DNA of 64,000 bases. Origin: Bagarius yarrelli. Its lineage: Eukaryota; Chordata; Actinopteri; Siluriformes; Sisoridae. The notes beneath the pieces are model-generated. The model saw only the letters and a program-made list of their open reading frames with translations, did not search any database and was not told the DNA's origin. Below, piece after piece: positions 51,410 through 61,017 of this stretch; position 1 is the stretch's first letter; each line of letters opens with the position of its first letter. The stretch spans positions 5,130,097 through 5,194,096 of the forward strand of contig VCAZ01000001.1 of assembly GCA_005784505.1 (NCBI GenBank), given 5' to 3'. A program made the translations under genes and the position numbers.

Positions 51410-53936
51410 TTGCCATGTTGGTGGTTTTTTTTTGTGTTGGTCTTGTGAAATGGCTGCAGTAATGCAGGTCTCACTCTCTGATAGGAAGACTCAGGACAGA
51501 TGGTTTATTTCTTTAGCACAACATAAACATAAGTCACGTTGTGTTCTTCTGTATACAAAAGCCTCGTGCAGGTGATTTAAGGTCAGGAAACACAAGCTGT
51601 AGGCCCTCGTTTGCTCCTCGACACATAAGCGTGAAATATTAAAATACAACTGGGTTATAATGACAGAAATTTGAAGTATTGATTAGGATGTTATATTTAT
51701 TATAAATGTATTAACTTTAAGTCAGATCTAATGATCTTTTAGGGTGTTAGTTAAAACCTAGTTATTATTTCTAATACTATATATTAATCATTTTCTCTGA
51801 ATACACTGGAACAGTACTTATAGTTATTTATGGTTAAAGAGTTTGTGTCTGCTTTGCTAACCAGAAACCATCCAAACATCAGTATCTCAGCTGATGTTTT
51901 ATCACTGTTTGTTTATGTGTAGCAGCAGAAAGTATCTGGAGCGTCCTCTAGTGGATGGCAGATCTACTGCATGTCGCACCAGGAAGCAAAACACTCAAAG
52001 GTGTGGCTTTGTCACTGCAGAGACAGACACCTGTAACCGAAATCCATTAAAGGACGCTGCTGTAAGTGACTCTGCTAATATGATTGTTTTAATGATATAA
52101 AAGATATCAAATCAATCGATAGTTGAACTTCCATTTGATGATGGATATTTGTGATAATGGATATTTGTGTTACAGGGCGGCGTCCATTTGAACCTACATT
52201 TGAGGTAGGTGTTTATGTTGGTTCTGCTTTTGTAACCCGTCCTTTGTCAGGTAACACAAAGATGGCTGCTGTCACACTGTGAGCTGTTGTTCAATTTATA
52301 GCAGGCTATAAAATCGAAAAAGGGTGTAAAATTTGAGGCTGGTGTAAAATTTCTTAAATCTTAAGCTAGAATATTGATATAGAGTCTCAAATCCTGTTCG
52401 ACAGCGATTAATCAAAAAATAATGTTTGTTTAGTGTGATAGCAAGTTCTGTGTGTAGGTAAACAGTTACACCAGCTACATAAACAATTCCAGATGTAAAT
52501 TACAGTCTGCATGAACCGAAACATATTTTTTTTAACAATTTTTACAAGTTTATTAAATGGGAAATCAAAGATTACGAATTGTAGAGACGTGTTTGTGTGT
52601 TTGCTCGGCTCGGAACAGTTTGGCTGATTTGAATGTATATTTGCATTAACCTTTTATCCAGGCACACACCCGAACAAAGGGCTTTCGTACACACCATTAC
52701 TAAATGTATTTACACTCGTAGTCAATATTATAAAACTGTACAAAACAAAACATCATCAGTTATTTACGGCTTGGATTTCCACACCATCCCTTAAGATCAT
52801 TAGATTTATTGTAGATTTGTCATTTCAAAGGTCTTTTGCTCAATTCTGATTGTTTCATTGACTAGAAAGATCACTAGGGGGAAAATAAAACACTTTTAGC
52901 CCAATTTTACTTTGTGACATAGTGAATTCTTATACTAATAATTAAAAAAATGAAAAAATAAATACTAAAAATAGTCATTAGAAGATTAGAATTGTGGATA
53001 TAAAGAGATGTAGAAGGTCAGCAGCGATACTCGAATAGGCTCGTTGCATTTTGTTAGTGATTAATTAAGTTTCATAGGCTCAAAGTGTAACAGGGAAACA
53101 TTTCCTACTTGCCAAAACCACCAGCATATTTCAAGATAAGTCAAATCCTGACTCTACCGTCTGTGTGCTTCAACAGCAACCAAGATTTATCAGAGCCGGC
53201 TACGTTTTTCCAGTTTTTACCTGGCCAGTATTAATAAGCATATACACACTTTTTATTTTTGGCTGACAAAATGGATCCCATTAAATATTTTGCTGTTCTG
53301 TACTGTAGGTCATCTGCCTCATATTTCAGCGTGTTGTCAGATTGTACAGCGTTGCTTTAAGTTGTTGTAGCTTTTCTGTCGATTTATCACCATGTCATTT
53401 TAGAAACCTACCGAATGTATTTTCTTTATTGCAGTTAAAAAATACTCAGTAAGATAACATTTTTTCCTGTTTGAGTAATTGTCAAACATTTTTATCTAAA
53501 TCTGCCAAATGATTGGTTGGTTGGATTAAAATGCATTTAGAATTAATTTTACTTGATCATTATACAGGTCTCATGTAGACAAAAATCTAGAACTAGAACT
53601 AGAACTAGTGCATTTCTAATGGTTGAGCTTGAGAAGCTATCTCTTGAAAAAGTTACTAATGTGTAGAACTGAAAGCTACTCCGTAGATGAGATCATCTTT
53701 TCACTCTCCACTAACAACACAATAGGACACACCCAATATGCTGATGAGTCATGTGACTCTGTGTTTACATGGCGAGTATACGTTCGTTGCAAGTCATTAT
53801 AAGAAGGGCAGAGTATAAATCAACTACCTTTTTATATCCAAAAAACACTTAAAGCTGCTAAAAAAGAAAACTAATCCAACACCGGATGAGAAATACAAAT
53901 AAAATATTTAAAAAAAAATTTTTTGTGTAGATCACA

Positions 53937-54819
53937 ATGGTGGAACAAGCACTACAAGCGAGCAGTGCCATTTCCCCTCAGGCTGGACCTAGCGAGGTGG
54001 AAAACCACATTCTCTCCGAGATCAACATGAGGTATAGAACAAATAAATAGCTCCAAATCCATGTGGTATCATAAACGTAATATTTAAGAGCAGATTGTTA
54101 AGTAAACTAAAATCCCACCATTCTAACGATTCGAAATGTTTGTTTTAGGAGAGCTACTCAACAAATCGGTCGTCGGCTGGCTCAGATCGGCGACGAACTG
54201 AACAGCAGATGGAAGGAGAAGCTCCCCCAGCAGCGACTCCTGGACTGGCAGGTTTATCCAAACATACTGATCTGGAGAGCCATCAATAGGTAAGCGGCAT
54301 CCATTATACATAATTGATCTAATAACGTTCTATAGTGTTCTGAATATTGAGAACTGAGACTGTTGTAATCGTTTCATATGTAATACAGGAGGATCATTGG
54401 CAGCCTTCAGTGGTCAAAGATCGTGCCGATGGTAAGAGCATCCAGGCTGGTTCCAGAACTACACATACAAGCTTGCCATGCAACTATGAAGTGGATCAAC
54501 TGGGTAAGAGAGAATTATTTCTAAATTATTTAGAACAATAGTTTAGGTGTGATGTGTAGTATGAATCCTACATACTGTACATGAATATAAAATGACTTTT
54601 TTTTAGGTATTATCTAGACCAGAAAAATAATACCTGGAAATGAAAGACTATTTTGATTGATCTTATTGCTGATTATAATTTAATAATTCCGACTTTTTTA
54701 TTTTCCTTTTTGCACAGATAAAGCCACTCTTTCCTGAATGGTCCTGCAAAACTAAATGTTTTCTAGCTTCTGCTGCCCTGCTGGTAGCTGCAACTGTCTT
54801 CACTGCAACCAAGATCTAA
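53937..54819 (+). CDS. bik: BIK-like BH3-only apoptosis protein
   Basis: BH3-only proteins trigger mitochondrial apoptosis by binding BCL2-family proteins; BIK is anchored in the ER or mitochondrial membrane by a C-terminal helix (family knowledge). Four coding exons, 53937-54031, 54149-54289, 54389-54503 and 54718-54819, join in frame to 150 codons, close to human BIK (160). The BH3 core LAQIGDELNSRW (about residues 42-53) has the invariant Leu, Gly and Asp. The last 20 residues are hydrophobic (FLASAALLVAATVFTATKI), typical of a tail anchor. The ATG follows a clear acceptor (TTTTTTGTGTAG) by six bases, so a noncoding first exon must lie upstream; I could not place it. The neighbour mcat, tail-to-tail, is also next to BIK in human. 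Another BH3-only member is possible from the motif alone. Confidence 0.82.
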
Positions 54820-55098
54820 AACACCATTGAGAAAAAGGCCAAGAGCAGGTCTTCAGCAGGTCTTTGATCGGATCAAGAAGGATTGTTTGTGTTTGTTTTT
54901 TTTATATCGTTTTATATGATTGTTTTTGAGTGCTGGTTCACATGATTTTTGTAAGTTGTTTGATGACGTTGTTGGTTTACAGTAGGGTCTGTTGCTGGTT
55001 AATTGGGCCGTTATTCTTTTACCTCTTCCTTCAAAAAGATTTCTATACTATTATAGGAAGCTGGACTTTCAATCTGATGTTTTCACCCGAATGCAAAT

Positions 55099-55104
55099 AA
55101 TAAA
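55099..55104 (+). terminator. bik: bik polyadenylation signal AATAAA
   Basis: AATAAA lies 280 bp after the bik stop codon. It faces two overlapping minus-strand AATAAA signals of mcat only about 50 bp away. Confidence 0.7.
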
Positions 55105-55154
55105 GTGTTTCTTTTCATCGTTCGGAGCACAAAATGAAATACAAAGTCTTGACT

Positions 55155-55164
55155 TTTATTTATT
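55155..55164 (-). terminator. mcat: mcat polyadenylation signals (two overlapping)
   Basis: TTTATTTATT on the plus strand gives two overlapping AATAAA hexamers on the minus strand, about 155 nt after the mcat stop at 55319. Confidence 0.7.
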
Positions 55165-55318
55165 GTCTTTCTTAAAGTTTCACAACATTTAACCACAAAT
55201 GCAGAACCATGAAACTTACAAAATCATGGCGTAATCTGATAAGAAAAATTGTTGCATGCTAACAGACTATTGCAGTAAATTCTGAAATTTTATCACGCTG
55301 CTATTCCCTAAATGTCTC

Positions 55319-58300
55319 TCAGTCATCTTGTGGCAGTGCCACATCTATGTGTGTGTAATTCACAAATGCCTTCATGTTGCACTTTTGCAGCGTTGCCCCA
55401 AGTTGTTTCCCAGGTCCCACCTCGTATGTGTAAGGAAACTCCTGGCCCCGAGTCCGTTCATAAATCTCATGCAGCGTCTGTTCCCACTTTACCGGTGACA
55501 CAAGCTGCTTGGCAAGCTGCCTCTGCACATGTTTTTTTTGCATGTAACACTTTCCATCGACGTTGGAATGGACAGAAACCTCAGGCCGGCGCACATTTAT
55601 CTGGCGCAGGACGTCGGTCAGGGGCTGCACGGCCGGCTCCATCAGCTGTGTGTGGAAAGCCCCACTTACTGGCAGCAGCCTCGTCCGACCAAAGTACAGC
55701 TGCTTTGAATTTTTTTGGAGGAAATCCAGTGCCTGCGGAAAGCGAGAAGAGTCAGTTGTGTGGCAGTAACTTAAATCCCATTGCAGTTGTATGCTTCACT
55801 AACCTCAAGATGTCCAGCGATAACCCTCCCATCTGGAAACAGGTAGTTTGCAATGGAGCAGACAGGATTCTTTATACCCAAAGACAAACAGTGCTCTCTA
55901 GCTTTCAGGCAGGCGTATTTGTAATTGGCTTGAGGTCTACCGATTACAGATAACATTCCACTTGGGGTTGCATCAGAGGCTTTCTGCATGGCTTCTGCCC
56001 TAACTTTCACTGCAAAAAGGGCTACAAAAAATTCTGCCATTAGTCTAAAAAGAAACGCATAATACAGGTCAGACTGACATACAACACCAACAGGACAGAG
56101 ACACTTACCTTCAGCAAAGTCCATCGCACCAGCAAATACTAAAGCAGCGAACTCGCCAACACTGAAACCAGCAGTGGCAACACAGTTCTCAATCGCCTGA
56201 AGAAGACTAGACATGGTTACAACTCACTCTCACTGCACATTTCTTCATCTGTATTAAGATCAACCCAACTTTCACAAAGAACACTGATCAGTTGCAATAA
56301 TTCTCCTACTCGATTTGATCCAATTTAACAGAAAATCCAATTTAAAACCACAATTTTATTTTCTATATTTAATATGAATATTTCCAGAAAAGTAATACCT
56401 TTTTAACATGTTGGATAAAAAAATTGATGCATCTTTTTACAATTAACATGGACGTGAATTCACCAAATAGGATGTGATCCTGGATTATTAACATCATTTA
56501 TTAATCCCGGATCAACATTTCAATCAACCAATCATAATCATCTGATGTCATCAGTGTGTGACAACTAAACCCGCCTCAATCCATTTTTCAGGATTTTCCT
56601 CTTTGTAAACCAAAGGGGTCCATTAGGGGTGTGATGAGATCTCATGACACGAGATGTCAGAGATCCAATGTATCTTGCGTGATCCGACTGGTCTCATGAG
56701 AATGTAACGGTGGAAATAACTGTAACCGAGTGTTTGCCACAGGTTCGCCTAAACACTTAAATTTAACAAAATAAGGAACTAGAGCAGGCTAAAGTGTACT
56801 GAACTGGTTTATCAGATCCAGACATGTGTATACAACTTTTTCTCCTGTCTCACTTTTATGTGAGCATGCACACTCACCAAACTACGGCAAGCTCTGAGGA
56901 AAAAATGCCTTCACCCCCTCACACACACACACACACACTAAATAAACGCTGACAAAAATTACCACATCTACACTTAAAAAAAAAAAAGTTTAGTCTGTTA
57001 CATAAGAAACTGCGAAAGGATTATAGACAAGACAGACAGAGACAATATACAAACTGGTAGTAATTAATAGCGTACAACTCTGCTAACAAGATCTGCATCG
57101 TTGTTGCGTAATATGGATGTGGCTGTGCGCAAGGCAGGACTTTTGCAGTTCAATTTCATTATTGAGGATTTCTTTAAAAAAGTCTAAAGATTTCGTCTTG
57201 TCTCGTTCTCGTGAAGCCAGTCTCATGTCTTGTCTCACCTAGTAGGATAAGTGTCTCGTCACACCCCTAATGTCCCTCTTTAACATATTTACATTGTTTC
57301 TTTTTTATGTTACTTCTAAGTTTTTACTGCCTAAAATTTTTTTTGCATTATTTTTAATGTCTTGTAAACAATTTTTAAAGATTAATGTTTATGGAATAAA
57401 TATCTGAATTGACTTGACACACAATCCAATGACTATTAGTGATGCAAAATTTTTGAAACATATTGCCACTTTTAACACACACATACACGTCCTGCACGTT
57501 GTAGTTTTTCTCCTGCTGGAAAACACACACCTGAACACGATAAACAATAAATCAGGTGTGTTGTTATTAGCATAGACACACACTGCACCATGTAGGACAT
57601 CGCATACAAGCCAAAGGACACCAAGCACAAAGATTTCTAACCTGTGTTGTTGATGTAAAGTACCCAGATGTCACATTACCTCACCAGGGGCGTGGCTTCA
57701 GGTGAAAACCACCAACACGTGATCTTTACACGTGATCTATTGCTGGCTTTTTTTGTGTGTAGAACAGAAATTAAAATATTCTCCAGAAATTAAAATAAAA
57801 CCTTGTTTTTTGCACGCAGTGGTGCTGTTTAGACTATAATATTTTAGACTAAAGAAAAAAAACAATTATTCAGTGCTCGAGTTTTTGCTCTGGAGAATGT
57901 ATTTTTTTTGTACTACGTCACTTCCGGGAATTGAGGACTATGATTACAGGCACCGGGTTGAGGTGGGAAAATAAAAAGATAATTTTTACCGGTTTTGTTT
58001 AAACAAACTTACAGCGGGATTTTCATGATTCAGTCTTTCTACAGCAGCCAAAGAGGTGACAAACACTGCCGGTTGGCAATGCACAGTCTTCATCAGGTCC
58101 TCCTCTGGTCCGTTTAAACACAAAGACAGAAGATCATAACCGAGCACCTTCTCAGCCACGGTGAACATGTCCTTCACATTGCCGTAGTTAAGCATTCCTC
58201 TGCCCATGCCTACAAACTGACTGCCCTGCCCGGGGAACAGCAGCACAGACACCTGCCCCGGGCTTTTTCTCACTCTCTGTTTCTTCTCCAACGGATTTTC

Positions 58301-58450
58301 TGTCTCTTCTCCCACACCGACAGACGACTGAGTCTGTTCCACTTTCCCAACATGATCACTAAGTTTTCTGCAATGGAGAACAGCAGTCTTCCTGCAGTGT
58401 CGGACAGTCAAACTCCTACAGTTAACTAATGTCAGCGCTATTAAACTCAT
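55319..58450 (-). CDS. mcat: Mitochondrial malonyl-CoA:ACP transacylase
   Basis: MCAT moves malonyl from CoA to mitochondrial acyl carrier protein, the loading step of type II fatty-acid synthesis that feeds lipoate production (family knowledge). Four exons, 58013-58450, 56109-56196, 55804-56021 and 55319-55732, splice in frame to 385 codons, near the human 390. Visible landmarks are the oxyanion-loop motif LFPGQGSQFVGMG (about residue 70), the nucleophile elbow GFSVGEFAAL with the catalytic Ser, the substrate Arg in AVKVRAEAM, and the catalytic His in VSGAFHTQLMEP. The first 30 residues are rich in Arg, Ser and Leu and poor in acids, fitting a mitochondrial presequence. Intron 1 (1.8 kb) holds nested transposons. 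The gene ends tail-to-tail with bik. Confidence 0.96.
56450..56627 (+). mobile_element. Single arm of the foldback element family in mcat intron 1
   Basis: The stretch AATAGGATGTGATCCTGGAT, then CATTTCAATCAACCAATCAT, then AACCCGCCTCAATCC, is the same sequence as the arms of the element at 48372. It is interrupted at its right side by an hAT-like MITE. Confidence 0.65.
56628..57274. mobile_element. hAT-like MITE in mcat intron 1
   Basis: The inverted ends TTAGGGGTGTGATGAGA and TCTCGTCACACCCCTAA enclose 640 bp rich in CTCATGAGA-like palindromes, with no ORF. A shorter relative is at 62138. Confidence 0.7.
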
Positions 58451-58852
58451 GTCAAAATTATTCTAAGAAAAAAAAAAGAAAAGTCGTAACTTTAATGCAT
58501 TTTACAAATTAAATATAGTTCCTTTGGGTAAGATTTTGACAATTTACCATGCGTGTTTTTTCTTCTTCTGTACTCAGCAACGTTTACTATCCCCAGTACA
58601 GCGCCCTCTACTGGCCGGGAAATTAAATTGCACCTACATATAATTATACTTTTTGCTAACTACATCTAATGTCGTATGATTCAAACCAATAAGCCCCCCT
58701 TTTTATAGTAACTAAGAAACACGCGTTTTCTATCATGTATCGGCTATAAACGTGCAATATGTCGCCCCCTATTGATCAAATTATTATATTTACAGTGCAG
58801 GGAGAGATTCACTGTACTGTATTTACAGTACAGCGAATCTCTAAATCTCTTA

Positions 58853-59790
58853 GGGTTCGATTCAAAGATTCATTGACTATAATTCACACTTTTATAAATT
58901 TACTGACTCTATGATTCATATTTAGAAATGCACTGACTTTATTGTTCACATTTAGAGATTTACTGATTCTGTGATCCATATTTAGATATTTATTGACTAT
59001 GATTCATATTTAGATATTTATTGACTATGATTCATATTTGGATATATACTGACTTCATAATTCATACTTTTATGGGCTCACTGACTCTATGATCCATATT
59101 TAGAGATTCACTGACTCTATGATTCATACTTTTATGGGCTTACTTTACTGGGCACTGGCTCACTGACTCTATGATCCATATTTAGAGATTCACTGACTCT
59201 AGATTCACTGGACTCTATGATTCATACTTTTTTATGACTATGGATTCACGAGATCTTACTGACTCTATGATCCATATTTTCATGTAGAGATTCACTGACC
59301 CGGATCTGACTGATGATTCATACTTTTTCTGGGCGTACTGATGGCTTACTGACTATGATCCTGATATGATTCACTGATTTACTTTCATGATTCTACTGAT
59401 GATCTTTTTGAATGATATGATTCACTGACTGTATGATGAGATTCACTGAGATTCATACTTTTATGATTCTACTTTTATGACTATGACTCTATTGATCATA
59501 TGAGATTCACTGACTCTATGATTAGATTCCTTGAATTCATGACTTTTGTATGTAGAGACTTACTGACTATGATCCATATGATAGTAGATTCACTGACTCT
59601 ATGATAAATAATTACACCATTTGATTCAGATTCACTGACATGGTGATTTATATTCAGAGATTCGCTGACTCTCTATGATCCATATTTAGAGATTCACTGA
59701 CACTGAATCTATGATTCACATTAAAGATTTATGACATCTTTAGAGATTCATTTAAGAGATTATACTGAATCTCTCACAGTGTTTAAAGGA
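58853..59790. repeat. Degenerate tandem array (about 29-bp unit)
   Basis: Units of the form GATTCACTGACTCTATGATC plus CATATTTAGA recur dozens of times over about 930 bp, mixed with a variant containing CATACTTTTATGGGCTTA. Between about 59200 and 59570 the order is jumbled. It lies just upstream of mcat and holds no ORF. Confidence 0.85.
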
Positions 59791-61017
59791 TTCTAAATGC
59801 TTTGTCTCTCTGCATGGTAAATTCTGACTGTTAACACTCCTCTGAATAGTGCCTGTATTTGGAATAGGATTATTGCAGGAACAAAAAATTGATATCAAAA
59901 AGGACTTAAAAAGGACATGGCTGATAACTTGACAGATAGTGGTGAAACAGAAACCAATGACTTCTTGTGAAACACAGGAAACATGCCAGAAGAGTCAAGT
60001 CTTATGACCTTCTTGTGAATATATTAAATTATTCTATACACTGTGGACACATGCACATTCGCACATTCGTACATTCGTACAGTATTTATCCAGGGCAGGA
60101 GAACGATGCATAACATCATGCAATTACAGATTAAGAGCTTTCAGTAGTGCGCTAACTTCTTAATAGGAAAACGTCTGAGCTGTGATTTTAAACATCTGTT
60201 GGTATCGGATATGGCAGTGTATTTTAAAACGTATTTTAAAAACTGGCCTGGAGCTCTTCGCAAAACAGGAAATAGGGTGTATTTAAAAAAAAGCAATAAA
60301 GGTTTATAACATAAAAGCTTAACATACCAACAAACATTTATCGGTTTCTCCAAACAGACATCCAAATGATGCTTAAGGGATCTAGAGATGATTAAAATTA
60401 CTTTATATATTATACATATAAAGGTTTGTTCAAGCTGGGAAAAAAAAAATCCTTTAAAATCTTTGTAGAAAAGCACATGATTTCTCAGACTATTTTTTTC
60501 TCCTACATTAAGAATCAGTTTATAGATCCTGCTTAAATCCTAAGTAACTTATCAGAACATTCAGGAATTAGCATGAATTTAGTAAGCTAACCAATAAAAC
60601 CTGCTTTTTAATATAACAGCTATTCAAGGAAGAATGTAATATTTACCCATCCATTGTTTGTTTTGTTTTTTTAATTCCGTCAGCTGTCTTCTGATTCCAC
60701 CGCTAATTATTAGCCGTTAGCTTTCAGTGCACTTGAGTACCTGCACCTACATCAGGTTTTTCTATATAATATCCTACAGCCCTGTATTAGGCTATAACAC
60801 ACAATGTGTCAGATGGTTAATCACGTACGAACTATCTGACCTGACCTAAACTCACACCTGAGTGGCTTTAATAGACAAATATGTTCAATGTGTACACAAA
60901 AAAAATATATAATAACAATTGATTTGGTGTGCCTATTAAATGACATCATCATTAAAACAATTCGTTTTTAAAACAAGTAATCTCAAATCAGGTAGTTAGA
61001 GCAAACGTTAAACTGAT
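59791..61017. other. Intergenic DNA, nothing recognised
   Basis: AT-rich sequence between the tandem array and the putative 3' end of the right-edge gene. No repeat or exon was recognised. Confidence 0.45.

Noticed and set aside
55312..55953. 213-codon plus-strand ORF
   Set aside because: It is antisense to mcat exons 3 and 4, which splice in frame and carry the catalytic motifs.
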